Assembly (NCBI RefSeq): GCF_963676685.1
Contig: NC_092347.1
Location: 65,544,596-65,608,595 of the forward strand
Direction: 5' to 3'
Origin: Mytilus edulis
Taxonomy: Eukaryota > Mollusca > Bivalvia > Mytilida > Mytilidae
Length of the DNA: 64,000 bases
This document shows, piece after piece, positions 34,417 through 46,312 of the stretch. The position numbers and the translations under genes are program-made. Numbering within the stretch: position 1 is the first letter of the stretch; the number at the start of each line of letters is the position of its first letter. The notes beneath the pieces are model-generated. The model was not told where the DNA came from and did no database searches. It saw only the letters and a list, made by a program, of their open reading frames with translations.

Positions 34417-35368
34417 ATATGTCAACCTCAAATGCTGTATTAATGCTCGGACTTAAAGAATTGTATATGAAATTAGTCCAGACTTATGACAAAATAAAAC
34501 TTCTTTATTTCATAAGCAGTCATTTAAAACGAACTTTTTAGCTGAAAAAAAAAATGAAACAAACTTATCATTTATTTTTGCCATTATATTATCACGTATA
34601 TTTTTAGTGTTTTATACTCATCGACCAATCATATATTAGGTACACGCATATGTTCAATACCAATATATTAGGTACAAGCCTATTTTCAATACCAATCAAT
34701 TTTAATTTCGACTAAAACAGTTATTCCTTAAAAGTTATCAGTCAATCTAGAATATTTGATCAAGCTAATCAATACTTGAATCAATTATTGGATGGCTCGC
34801 CAAAGTGTTTTTTTTTTGTATAAATACTGTGTAAATAATGTTTGTTTACAATTTTACCTTACTTAACATGTGAAATTTAGAGTGTATTTAACGAAAATAA
34901 GATTGTCTTCACATAACTTATTTGTTGAAACAGGACGATATCACGGTGTTAATAGATCAGAAAGAAAATGCACTCTCTGTACTTTAAATACAATAGAAGA
35001 CGACTTTCAATTCATTTTATAGTGTGATTGTTATAATGCAATAAGGAGACAGTACATTACGCCATATTATTATAAGCGTCCACCGTCATTTATGCATAAG
35101 CTTATACAGTTGTTGGGCACAGAAAATATAAAAGACATATGTAACCTTTGTAAATTTCTTTTCCATGCATTTGAATGTCAAACAGACATGTTATAAGTTA
35201 TCAATACTTAATATAGATCATTATTCTTCTCGGATGTATTCATTTATCAGTTATGTATGTTTTATGTATTCATTTATGATATATTTGTATTTGCATATAT
35301 ATTATATTTGTACTGATGAGCATTATTTGCTCAAAGTAATAAAAGAATTGAATTGGAAAATCAAAGTA
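34417..35368. other. Non-genic spacer
   Basis: The sequence is AT-rich, with a small local repeat (attaggtacacgcatatgttc / attaggtacaagcctatttt) near 34635-34690. No gene was recognised. Confidence 0.45.
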
Positions 35369-35808
35369 TTGACCACTAACACGTGTTTCTTATCAAGCAA
35401 TTATAGTATTGACCACAACAACTTGCTCTTTATCAACCAACAATCTTAGTCTTCTACACAACCAATTGTTTCTTATCAACCAATTACAGTCTTGACAAAA
35501 ATCACTTGTTTCTTACCAACCAATCTTAATCTTCTCTACAACCAATTATTTCTTATTATTCAATTACAGTTTTGACCACAGTCATTTGTTTTGTATCAAT
35601 CAATTATTGTAGTATTGACCACAACCAATTGTTTCTTATCAATCTCAGTCTTCACTACAACTACATGTTTTATCAATCAATTACAGTATTGACTACAACC
35701 ACTTGTTTATTGTCAACCAATTATAGTCTTGACCACTACCAATTGTTTCTTATCATTCAATTGAAGTCTTGACCACAACCACTTGTATCTTATCAACCAA
35801 TCCTGTCA
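35369..35808. repeat. Minisatellite, about 11 units of about 40 bp
   Basis: Each unit follows the pattern tcttgaccacaaccacttgt, then ttcttatcaaccaattacag. Neighbouring units alternate between versions ending in ..acttg.. and ..aattg... Units vary from about 36 to 43 bp and are diverged. The reading frames that cross it are repeat artefacts. Confidence 0.85.
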
Positions 35809-36379
35809 ATGAAAAATGTGTCGATAGTTAATAATTTGAAAGATATGTTAGAGTACATACAACTTGTGGAGATAATATGTTATAATTTAAACCAATTGAC
35901 TTCTCTTCCCTTTACACTAGTATTACTTCAAAACAGTACTAGTTATATAAAAAATAAGTATAAGTTCGTAAATACGATACGTCAGTGTCATATCTTACTA
36001 CTAGAATGTTTTCCGGTCCTACATTTTAGATACCAATATAGTCGTCTGATTTTTAATTTTACCTATTGCGTCCTTTTCCCTGTTTTGGCATTTAACTGAT
36101 GAATTCGCATGATGGTTGGTGCATAAACAGCAGATTTTATATACTCAGGCGACCGTCCGGCCTGCCTTCAATTGCAATTCCTGCCACTCATCCGGTTTTT
36201 TTTGTTAACAATATTTGTTTCTTCCTAAACGATTTACAAGATTTGATCATCGGTAAAAGTCTGATGCTTTCATATACCTCATTATAAACTAACAGAAAAA
36301 TTGGTAGAACTAGCAATAGTTTGTCCCCCCCCCCAAAAAAAACCCCAACCCCAACATTGATACCAATATCTGGTTTTAT
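35809..36379. other. Spacer, nothing recognised
   Basis: Short reading frames occur (35809-36099, 36099-36287) but show no family resemblance. A C-run followed by an A-run lies near 36325-36345. Confidence 0.4.
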
Positions 36380-36920
36380 GAGGGAAAGAATAAAGAGTAA
36401 AAAGACAAAAATACCGAGGAAAAGTCAAAACGGAGAATCTCTTATCAAATGGCAAAATCAAAAGCTCCAACACATCAAACGAATGCATAACAAATGTCAT
36501 ATTCCTGACTTGGGACAGCCATTTTTTTATGTAAAAAATGGTGGATTAAACCAGGTTTTAAAGCTAGCTAAACCTCTCACTTCAATGACAGTCCCGTTAG
36601 ATTATTTTATATTGACAACGATGTTTGAACAAAAAAAAAACAGACATGAGAGGTAAGAAATTCAAACATCGGAGTACACTAGTCAATATTGGGTTATAAT
36701 CTTAATCACGATAACAAAACAAAAACCGATATGTAATAAAGAAACACAAAACGGGACATAGACAAAGCAAAACGAAAACCAAGAATACTAAAATTTACAA
36801 TAACACAATGACGGGATGTATAAGTACAGATCCATGTCACATGTAAAAAAAAAGGCATATAGACAAAGCACATTAACAAAAATGAAAGACAAGAATACAA
36901 AAATTACCCATAGCATGATA
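36380..36920 (+). repeat. Dispersed bivalve repeat B, second plus-strand copy
   Basis: It shares with 2630-3207 the blocks taccgaggaaaagtcaaaac, aaaaatggtggattaaacca, atattgacaacgatgt.., tgacgggatgtataagt and aatgaaagacaagaatacaa. It has no coding function. Confidence 0.75.
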
Positions 36921-37059
36921 ACAAGCTTAAATGAGGGGAGCAAAAGATACCAGAAGGACATTCAAACTCATAGATCAAACTGATAACGCAAAATAATTCT
37001 TCGTAAAAAACACTTCTGATTCAAACTAAACATCTCTAAAACTGAAATCATCAAGTTGC

Positions 37060-37640
37060 TTGTACTTTATTTTAATTGACAGGGTATTTGTAATTTTTTC
37101 AACAATCAATAGGCATTCCCATGGGAAAAAAATATGACGCTCTTCTTGTTACTTTACTCATATAAGACAGACTATATACAATGCTCCTCAAGAAGCTAGT
37201 ATTATCCTTTAAATTTACGTTCCGCTTTTATCAATGTAGATGATTCTCTCTCACTAAACAAGCCAAACGTTGTGACTTTGTGACTATGTCAAACGTACCT
37301 ACCCTATCGAACCTAATATAAAGGATATGACAGTCTAATGTCTTTATTTACGATAAAGGAATTATTTCAGCTAGCCAATTATGATTTTTTCATATCCATT
37401 AACTAACATACTTGCAGTGTCTACCTTTGGAGTACATATCTCCATCTTGATACGAAATTCTAAAGATTGCGTTTCCTGTAATTATTTCCTTGATAAAAGA
37501 TTGCTGCTTACACGGAAACCATTCCCCAAGAGCCCGGTTCTTCTTCGTGTAATATAACTGAAAACCCAAAGGTCAGGTTGTATAACGTTAGTTTATATGA
37601 TTTAGCACTATATTATCAATAAATAAAAGGATGCTAGCTG
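37060..37640 (+). pseudogene. Eroded reverse-transcriptase fossil (same family as 24944-26266)
   Basis: Across several frames one can still read IGIPMGKK.., ..FKFTFRF.. near the YxDD region (aspartates lost), DYVKRTYPIEPNIKDM, and VHISILIRNSKDC followed by FLDKRLLLTRK. These line up with the GIPMGTN.., RYxDD.., YP.EL and YGVYISQLxR motifs of the family. Frames are broken throughout and it is non-functional. Confidence 0.65.
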
Positions 37641-37809
37641 TGTTAACTCAAAGTAATCACCAGCTGCTTGTGAATTTGAAACATAAAGCCGATAAGATCA
37701 AACACATGTATGGAGAATAAAATACTGCAATTTCATGGTACCTTGTCACGTCCTTGCTAGATTTGGTTCCCTTAGTCTCAAATTGCTGGTTCGGCAAACA
37801 TTAATTTCA

Positions 37810-37885
37810 ATAACTACATGATTGATAATTGTTTGGGTCCTCATTGAAATGTTGGGGTCCTCAAGGAAATATTGGGGTCCTCAAT
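37810..37885. repeat. Short tandem repeat of ttggggtcctcaa
   Basis: Three diverged copies of a roughly 23-bp unit lie in tandem (gtttgggtcctcattgaaat, gttggggtcctcaaggaaat, attggggtcctcaatgc). The unit leads directly into a degenerate hammerhead repeat, whose normal upstream sequence (ttttggtcctcaatgctctt) it resembles, so it may be a local expansion of that. Confidence 0.6.
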
Positions 37886-37933
37886 GCACTTCAACTTTCT
37901 ACCGTTATTTGTTCTTTTGAACTTTTCGATTCG

Positions 37934-37978
37934 AGCGTCACTGATGTGTCCTTTCTTGGCGAAACGCGCGTCTTTCGT
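37934..37978 (+). ncRNA. Degenerate hammerhead motif
   Basis: The upstream flank (gattcgagcgtca), GAAACGCGCGTC and cleavage triplet are kept. The core reads CTGATGT instead of CTGATGA, and stem II has lost its pairing, so cleavage is not expected. A frame from 37872 across it is not a gene. Confidence 0.6.
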
Positions 37979-38319
37979 ACACAATTGTACTTCTGATACC
38001 TATCATGAGTGTGTTGACCAGATTGTTTATAATGTACAAAAGACTTTAATAAATCAAGAAGAAAACAACATAGAAACGTTGACAGAGAAGCTGATAGTAT
38101 CGGCTTCAGATTCTCATTTCATCATGTGGAAGAGTACATGCATTTACCCAATCGATATTTTTATTATACAATTTAGGTGTACATAAAAGACGACGTAAAG
38201 CATACGTACCCAGGCCAGTGGTGTCCTTCTTCTGTTGCGAGAGACCGGTTCCATTCAAATTATTGTTTACGTCACAATGTCAGTTTTAATTGGTGTCTTC
38301 TTCAATGTCCTATTTGTTA

Positions 38320-41159
38320 TTTCAGGTCCCAAAAAATCATTTGTACATTTTAAGAAAAGATATACTTATCTGTACATACTACGAATTAGAGAAAAGCTTG
38401 GCAAGACAAGCATTTTTTCTTGTTTGTAAAGCTCGTTCAAATAAAATTCATATTTTCCGTAATTTTCCGAATACTGTATATTTAAGTTGACCGGATGAAC
38501 CTGAAAAACATCCGTAACAGATGTCTCAAACTTTTGACCTACGATTTTTTCTTTTCAAAGTTGATGATGGGTTCAACTTTCATAAGTAAACGGCGTTTGA
38601 ATATACCGCTGAAATTTATCATTGATCACAGATAAGTATGTACGACTTTAGTTTTTTTTTTTTTTTTTTTTTTTTTTATACTTTTATGATGTTGATGATG
38701 CATTGGTGCTTATAATCAAGTATTTTACATGCATATCACGACCAGAACGTGCTGATGAATAATAGGAGATATCAGTAACCTGTGAAAGATGATGAAATCC
38801 GTATTTATATCGAGATACTTATTTTGGTAATCAGATTTAACAAATTTTCCGACATAACGAATAACAGACAATAAAAATTCCCTTAGTTAGGTACAATATT
38901 CAATGGCTACGAATTAAATCTTCAAATGGTGTTTATTGTTACAGTTATACGGTAACTGTTCCTCGTTTTCAAGTCCCATTGAAACAACAGAAAAAAAAGA
39001 GGATATGGGATATCCATAAAAAAATTCCTACAAAATCAGTACATGTACAGCAAAAACACACAAAAAAGCAAAGGAAAAGCGCTATTATTGCTATTCTTAA
39101 TCTCAAAGATACAGAAAGGCTTTCAATACAGAGCAAAATATTAAATTAAAATAAAATTCTAACCACATTGCGAGGTTGAGATGGTGCCCAGCACTGCCTT
39201 GGATGGCATTTTCGAGTCTTTTTCAGTGGCGTAGCTGGGTCATTTTTACGTGTACGCCCGAACCTTGACGAGGAATATGAGGGTAGCCAACCGCTCAATG
39301 TTAAAGCACCTGCTGGTAGTGGGTTCGAAAAGGACGAAGCCCCCGAAAGCTATCGAGAATGAGATACCGTAATGATTCCTGTCAGTAAAAAATCATTGAT
39401 AGCAACATACTTTTGAATCTAAATGGTTTATTTGTTTTGCTTAAATTTTGTAATATGTTAACTTATGGTCATTGGTTTTAGAGAAAACATCCAAACAAAT
39501 ATTACTTTTAAATAAGTTTAAATGGTGCCGTGAGTGAGCATATAATCGACAAAAGCATCTTTTAATGAACACGAAAAAAATATTCCTTCTGGAACACCTA
39601 GGATTTCTTCCCACAAAAAGTTAATCAATTTATCATTCCTTTACAGGGATTTAAAAAAAAAATTGTCTTTTAATTTTTTTTTATCTGAAATATTTCACGA
39701 CACTCTACGAAGGTTTATAAATTGAGTATGTAAAAAAATTAATTGCATAAAGAAGAGTTCGGCTATCAGTCTTTCAGAAAAGAACAGAAAAATGAACGAA
39801 AACAAATGCTTTTCAAAAAGTTTCTTTGGCATTTTCATAAAATTCGATGAAGGTTCGACAAGTATTTAATGTAATTGAGAAATAACAAAATGTAAGCCCA
39901 AACTGCAACCACTTATTAATTGCAGAAAGAAATACATTTTCTCCTTAAAATGCGGGAAAAGTAAAGATGTACAAAATGTTATTGCATTATTATTGCTCTG
40001 AATACTCTAAATTGATCATAAATAGTTTCTGTCCAACTTTTGTAAAATTTCACGGAGAGTCATTCAAAAGACTTTATCCACATTCGGAACCAAAATATTG
40101 ACGCCGCTTTGTCTCGCTTTTGGGACATAAATCACAGGCTCGACAAAAATACAAACAGCATATCGAATCTGAGCAGATAGTGAATTGCTTTGAAAAGAAA
40201 AGTACGTAGAATTCATAGTAGATTAAGACTTTTACAAAAGATTTGAACAAATATATTAAATGATCTATTTGAGTAAATTTAGTCCCTTTTTATTCAAAAT
40301 TACAATCCATTGAAAAAGAAGCACAAGGCTGATGTGCTTTTGACCAGTTTTTCTTATTCTATGTCGATTATTTATTTGTTTTATTTTCAAAATTCAAGTG
40401 TACGCCCGGGCGTTTTGACGTAAACGTCGCTACTCGCATGTTTTTTTTAATTACTATCAATCATATCAAATAAATTGGTTTATTTCCCCCTTTTAATCAA
40501 CAGTCCTTTTGAGTTATGTGACTTATATCAAATGTTCTTTAGTTTACTTAGTAATAAAATCAATGCCCCTCAAAACAGCAGTAAAATGATGTTAATAAAT
40601 AGAAAGATAATGTAAATGGTACAAAAACACCAATGTTAGTGAAACTCCGGTCAGGTTATAAGAGTACTACATGTACATGAAAGAAAGTAGAATATTTGGA
40701 CTAGAATACATAAACAGTATATGGCTTATTTGACTAGGACAAATGTAAATGGTCAGCAGATCTGACCGAAAGTGTGCATGAACTTGATCGTCTGACTTGG
40801 TGACAATGCTTAGCATCGGTGAAATGAATCATTTTACCTTAAATAAACTAATTTTCTAGAAATTGTAATTAAGATGAATGTTTGTTTTTTAAATGTCTTA
40901 TATCATTTATTACTAATAATTGTACATCTTGCTAACAAAGGTGTTGGTACGAGTGTCCCTTAAAATCTTAAAAAAAACATTCCCATTTAAATTCAGTATT
41001 TTATATAAATTATGAAAAAAAATATGTTAAAAAAAACTGTTTTAAACGAATGTAACAGGAGTAAGTATATGTGTTTGCTTTCCAGACTAGTTTTCCACAT
41101 TATTCACTTTTAACCTAGGACTTGGTTCGACCACATCAATCCTCATTTAGGTTTTGAGA
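38320..41159 (+). repeat. Upstream flank of esterase copy 3 (segmental duplicate unit 3)
   Basis: It aligns with 5110-7110 and with 18215-23930: tatttaagttgaccgg.. near 38480; gatgatgcattggtgctt at 38693 versus 20655 and 22370; gaggatatgggatatccat at 39000 versus 20980. It holds a single unit where copy 2 has the 1.7-kb tandem pair. It also lacks the repeat C insertion (21140-21415 has no counterpart at 39170) and carries the insertion at 39224-40440. A poly-T run lies near 38650-38678. Confidence 0.65.
39224..40440. mobile_element. Possible hAT-like non-autonomous element
   Basis: The left end CAGTGGCGTAGCTGGG.., ..ACGTGTACGCCCG and the right end ..GTGTACGCCCGGGCG.., ..CGTAAACGTCGCTAC are imperfect inverted repeats. 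The block is absent from the paralogous positions near 21465 and 23185, where homology is continuous. CAGTGGCGTAGC-type tips are common in hAT elements. No transposase was seen. The exact ends and target duplication are obscured by T-runs. Confidence 0.55.
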
Positions 41160-42354
41160 ATGTTGGTAACGCGCTTTCTGTTGATCTTTTTTTTTCGTTA
41201 CCAATTGTGCATCATATAACACAAAAATATATACGAAAACAGGAACAATTAAAGGGTTTACTCAAATTGTGCTTGGTAAACAGATTGATACATTCTTAGG
41301 AATTCCATTTGCCGAACCTCCAGTCGGAGTCTTAAGATTTAGGGAACCTGTTTCAAAAATGCCATGGAGAGGAACACGATACACTCAGAATTTCGCTAAA
41401 TCGTGTTCCCATCCTGCTTTCTTTACCTCTAATATTTCAGCTGCAAACCAAGGTGAAGACTGTTTATACCTAAATGCATGGATCCCTCAAGGAGGATGTA
41501 GACACAAACACTCAATGGTATGGATTGGAGGGGGATTCATTACTGGGGATGTAGTTAGCAGTGATCCTAAAGTGATTGCTGCATTTACAAACACCATTGT
41601 TTTCACAATAAGTTATAGAATTGGGCCATTAGGTTTTCTATACTTTGACCACAATGATGCACCTGGTAATATAGGACTGCTTGATCAATCACTAGCAATC
41701 AAATGGATATATGACAACGTGAAACGATTTGGTGGAAGCAAACATAAAATTACTTTATTTGGAAATAGCGCTGGTGGTGCTAGTGTGAATTATCACATGC
41801 TATCCGAGTTTACGCGCCCATATTTTCAAAAAAGCAATCATTCAAAGTGGAGCAGCTGATACGAAATCTAGCTTTCATTCCCCTTTTGTTGCACTTTTTA
41901 CGGCCAATGCTTTTGCTACGCAGCTTGGTTGTAACAATGCCTCAGTAGAGGAAAAAATTGAATGTTTACGATCATTACCAGCATCAGAAGTGTCGGCAAT
42001 ACAAATTTCTCCTATACCGACCCCTCCTTTGTTTATCAGGGCTCATTTACCTACAATCAACAAAATTGGTTTCATTTCCAAATCACCAGCAGCAGCAGCC
42101 TCTTCTCAAGCATATTTCCGTCATGTTAGGGGTTGTAAAAGATGAGGTATCGTTCTTAATGGCTTTTTACGTTAATTTGTTAAAGATACCTATAGACATC
42201 AGTGATGGAGTTATAACAAGGGATGAGTACTTCAGATTTCTCCCACTGCTCTTTGTTGCGAGTAATGCAACGTATGCTAACATTGGTGGAAATTATCTTC
42301 GTCCATTCTTACCAAATGAGCCGCAGTCCTACCTAGATGTGACCATAGATATAG
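41160..42354 (+). pseudogene. Esterase copy 3, exon 1 (three frameshifts)
   Basis: The longest clean stretch (41269-41859 frame) covers the mature N-terminus to just past the nucleophile elbow. The last (41958-42359 frame) covers the acid-residue region to the donor GTTAGT at 42355. A ggcaacagtagtataccgct fragment of repeat A lies just 17 bp after the exon end. Confidence 0.85.
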
Positions 42355-43974
42355 GTTAGTTGTTTACGTTAAATAAAGGCAACAGTAGTATACCGCTGTT
42401 AATACAATAATCTTCAGTTTTTTTAAACTTTCTTTTTCTGTAATTTATTAACTTTTTTGTTTAGTTTAAAGTAACAACAGATATTAAAGACAACAGAGTA
42501 TACCGCTGTTCGAAATTCATAAATCGATTGAGAAAAAAACAAATCTGGGTTATAAACTAAAACTGAGGGAAACGCATCAAATATAAGCGGGAAACTACGA
42601 CACAACAGAAGCAAAACAGTAAAATGTAACACACATAGAAACGAACTAAAGTATAACAATGGCCATTTTAAGAAAAAAATGGTGGGTTGAACCTTGTTTA
42701 CTAGATACATATGACCGAAAGCAAATATTTTTTTTTTTTAAAGAAAACAATGGTTCTTTAAAACTAAGTTTATTTTCAAATACCAACTACAAAAGGATGT
42801 CTTTATATAATACTATCTTTTATGTGTGAAAACAACTGCTTCAAATGAACGTTAGGTAATTAAACTGTAAAGTATATAGTAATTTAAGAATCTTCTTGTC
42901 ATGATGAAAAATCTTTGTAACAAAAGAATAAAATTGAAAAAACTTTTTTTTAAAGAAAATCTATATAAACAAAATAAGTGTGTATTATAAAACAGAGGAA
43001 ACGAATCAAATGTTTTCGATTGATTGATTGTTATTTGCTTGCGATCAGTAGCAAACATCTCCTGCATATATAGTATGAACACAAATTGATAAAAAAAAAA
43101 TAGGAAAGTTCGGCAGAGGATTAACTATGATAAAGACCCCGGGTTATCAGCCACCGACGAAACGACGAAAGAGGTCTCAGAGTGTAGCGAGCTAGACAAT
43201 CTCCTTATATGAGACATCACATCTATTGTCCTCATTCAGAAAGGTTGTGAAGTTACAGCCAAACAGCCAAAAAGTGTCCCTTTATAGCTTTGGTTTCATC
43301 GATATAAAATTCTTGAACATCGATCAAGTAGAGACATATCAAGGTAACCAAATGAACCCTGAGGGATTCACATAAACCATGTAAGAAGCGAGACCAGGTG
43401 CATATACAGGGTAAGCATCGCCTGCTGTGTCTACATACCTGTTGAATGCACTGATAAACCATATTGGTGTCAGATTGGAAGGAGGTACACTTCCAGTTGA
43501 AAAATTTTAAACAAATATTATTTTGCTGGACTATATATGGATTATATTATCCTTTTATTGAAAGACGCCTTTAAACTTTCTAAATCCCTTCATTTACAAG
43601 GTGAATATTCTATAATGTAAAAAATAATCAACACCTTCGCTTGATAGAATTTTTATCAATAGTTTAATGTTTTTTTTATCAGGAATATATTTGTACAAGA
43701 CTTCGCAGATAAGACTTTTGTCTCAAAATAGAAAATGGTTATCAAATTAAAATTCATCGAGACCAAATTCTGTGCTAAACCTGCGAAGGCATCGAAGAAG
43801 AATCTCATTTTATTCTGAATTGCAAAGATAAAAAGTATATCACGAAAGTGTGAGAACCGTAAATGATAACAATAACTCGTTATGAATGTCAAGCGTATTA
43901 TCAAACGTTTTCGTATCTTTATTTTTTTCTTTCTTAAATGTGTTATCATAAAAGTTCAAATGTGATATTTGTAG
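42355..43974. other. Intron 1 of esterase copy 3
   Basis: It contains pieces of repeat A (42372-42392; 42486-42710). At 43105-43510 there is an unassigned stretch of less AT-rich sequence, whose minus strand can be read for about 40 residues (..PIWFISAFNRYVDTAGDAYP) before a stop. The acceptor is tttgtag at 43968-43974. Confidence 0.5.
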
Positions 43975-44236
43975 GTTCAGACATTATTTTCAAATGTCCT
44001 GTGATAGGACTTGCACAGGCTTTGTCCACAGTGAACCCTGATAATACCGTCTACATGTATTCCTTCGAATATCCAGCATTATTTCCACCCTTACCTCAAT
44101 GGTTCGGGGTTCCACACGCAGCAGAAAATGAATTTATTTTTGGTACGCCTTTGATAAACAGCATCAACTACTCCGACACAGATAGATACGTCAGCATGAG
44201 AATGATAAACTACTGGACATCATTTGCTAAAACAGG
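43975..44236 (+). pseudogene. Esterase copy 3, exon 2 (intact, 262 bp)
   Basis: It is open in the expected phase and carries SDIIFKCPVIGLAQALS, GVPHAAENEFIFG with the catalytic His, and YWTSFAKTG. The donor is gtatta. It is undamaged in itself. Confidence 0.85.
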
Positions 44237-45243
44237 GTATTAATCCTTTCTTTGAATATCTTGCACAGTCAAGCAATATCAATCTTCCTGAACTAAACGT
44301 AAAAGTCTCTTAGTTAAGACTCTATTTTTCGATTCGTCGTTTCAGAATAAAGAAAATGTAAAATCATTAATATATTTCTTGTTTACCTAAATCCGAAAAT
44401 ATCGCCATTGACTGAATGGCAATTGCTAAGGTCTTTGTAACCAATAGCAATTTTGAAAATTTTATCCAGAATGGATTATATTGTATTGAAACAATTACAA
44501 GCTTTACTGTTACCTTATTTTAAGTCTTATAACGAAACATTGCATCACAAATACAACAGCCGGTATTCAGACAATATTTGGAATAGAAATGTTATAATTA
44601 TTTATCCTTTTTTTTTTTTTTTTTTTTTTTTAACTTTATATGTTTTGTAAGATTGGTAATTCAAAATACAGACATAACAGAAACATCATAACATTTGTAA
44701 GTTTCAATGAAAACCATGTACACAATTTTAATGTGTTGGTTGATCTATTGACTTTATAATGTTTATTATCTGAATTACAATGAAGATAGGGGAAAAAAAC
44801 CAATACGAGTAAAATGCAAAAAAAAAATCATCAATAAAGCAAGAGACGTGTGGCTGTTATCGGTAACTAGTTCTGATCTATAATGAAGGGTATACATCTT
44901 ATGAAATATTTCACTGTCTCAGAAATTAATTGTTTTCGTGTGTTGCAAACCGAACAGTGTGAGGTAAATACCGCCATTTCCCGCCGTAAAATATTTGATC
45001 ATGTCATTGCAGAAAAAGATTACATTGTTTCTTAATTTGCAGTTTTAAATTTGAACAAAACATGATTAAATTGTTTCTTAATTTATAGTTTTGGCAATGT
45101 TTGTTTTGTAATCTGGGTACATAAGTAACTCGTTTATAAGATGATCCATCACAATGTGTATACAAAGGATTATTTCATACAATTTTTTTTCTTTAATTTT
45201 TTTTTTTATAAAAAATTATTAGTGATATGAATTCATTTTGTAG

Positions 45244-45415
45244 AAATCCAAACTTTTGTAAAGACACGTGTAACGATTGGAATCAATATGACAGCCGGGA
45301 CAGGAAGTACCTTATTATTGACAATGATTGTCCTCAAGATGGCCAGGGACTGCGGGAAACACAGTGTGCTTTCTTGAAGAACACACTGGGCCGCGGTATA
45401 ATAAATAATAAATAA
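45244..45415 (+). pseudogene. Esterase copy 3, exon 3
   Basis: The acceptor is ttgtag. It encodes NPNFCKDTCNDWNQYDSRD, then RKYLIIDNDCPQDGQGLRET and QCAFLKNTLGRGIINNK, with TAA at 45413-45415. The AATAAATAAA sequence overlapping the stop could be the polyadenylation signal. Confidence 0.85.
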
Positions 45416-46310
45416 AATATCGAAATCTATTCTGTTTTAATCATCTATATTTCATTGTTCCAATTTAACTGGTTGTATTTTCAAGTATGGTGTATCTACC
45501 AGAGACAAAATTACGTGATGTTAAGCAATTAAAGGCCACAGTACGGCCTTCAAGAATGACACAATATCACGTCAACAATTTAGGTATAAACATGAACAAA
45601 TTATAAAACATTTGAAACCAGAAAACTAACGACTTGATTTATGATAAAACAAAAAAGGAGAAATAGATATGACCAATAACAACCAACGACAACCACCTGC
45701 ATGACAGAAAAAAAAGAAGATGTGGCATGGTTGCCAATGTAACATAAAGACAACAGTAGTAAACCGCTGTTCAACACATCATTTATTAGAGGAAAACAAC
45801 ATAGCAACAGAATCACAACTCCCAATCAAATATCAAATGGAGACGGCAGTAAGAAATCACAATACCGAATAGCAAGCTAAAGAAATTAAGCTCCGCAATG
45901 AGAAATGTAAAAAAATTCAAATGAGAAAAACTATCGTTCTGATTTATTTACACAACCGACGGAAAACAAATATGTAACAGCAACAAACGACAACCAGTGA
46001 ATCATTGAGAAAAATAATAAGTAAATTTTACAATTCAAAATAGCAAATTTAACTGACAGCTCAAAGACTAACAAATTATTTTAAACTGTTGAATTATTTT
46101 ATCTAAAGATTTTACTGAAGTTTCGACAAAACATGAGATTGAGACATGGGAATACTATTTTGAAATACAATCTGGTATTTGACTGGTGTTATAATGTCCC
46201 TCTGAAAGCTTTTATAAAACTATCTCTTGAAGAGCTTTGTCATTTTCAAAAACTACATTAGCAATGTTGTAGTTTGTATAAAAATAATGTTACAATGTAC
46301 TTCGAACTTT
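45416..46310 (+). repeat. 3' flank of esterase copy 3 (end of segmental unit 3)
   Basis: It aligns with 28562-29400 (gttttaatcatctatatttc; caacgacaaccacctg; attcaaatgagaaaaactat). Short pieces of repeats C and A are inserted near 45705-45780. No gene is seen. Confidence 0.6.
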
Positions 46311-46312
46311 TT

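Larger units (their letters stand above)
41160..45415 (+). pseudogene. Carboxylesterase type B family pseudogene, copy 3
   Basis: The exons are 41160-42354, 43975-44236 and 45244-45415. It has the same motifs as copy 2: EDCLYLN, GNSAGGAS nucleophile, VVKDEVSF, and GVPHAAENEF with the catalytic His. The oxyanion-hole segment is one codon short (WIGGGF versus WIVGGGF in copy 2). Frame damage: +1 in the T-run near 41188-41196, between the signal peptide and mature part; +1 in an A-run near 41827-41832; and an 8-bp deletion near 42088. Together these account exactly for exon 1 being 1195 bp instead of 1204. The last exon reads past the copy 2 stop and ends LGRGIINNK. The 8-bp deletion makes inactivation likely. 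Confidence 0.88.

Noticed and set aside
35369-35808. Possible CRISPR-like array
   Set aside because: Units are diverged along their whole length with no constant repeat and unique spacer alternation, and the genome is eukaryotic. It is a minisatellite.
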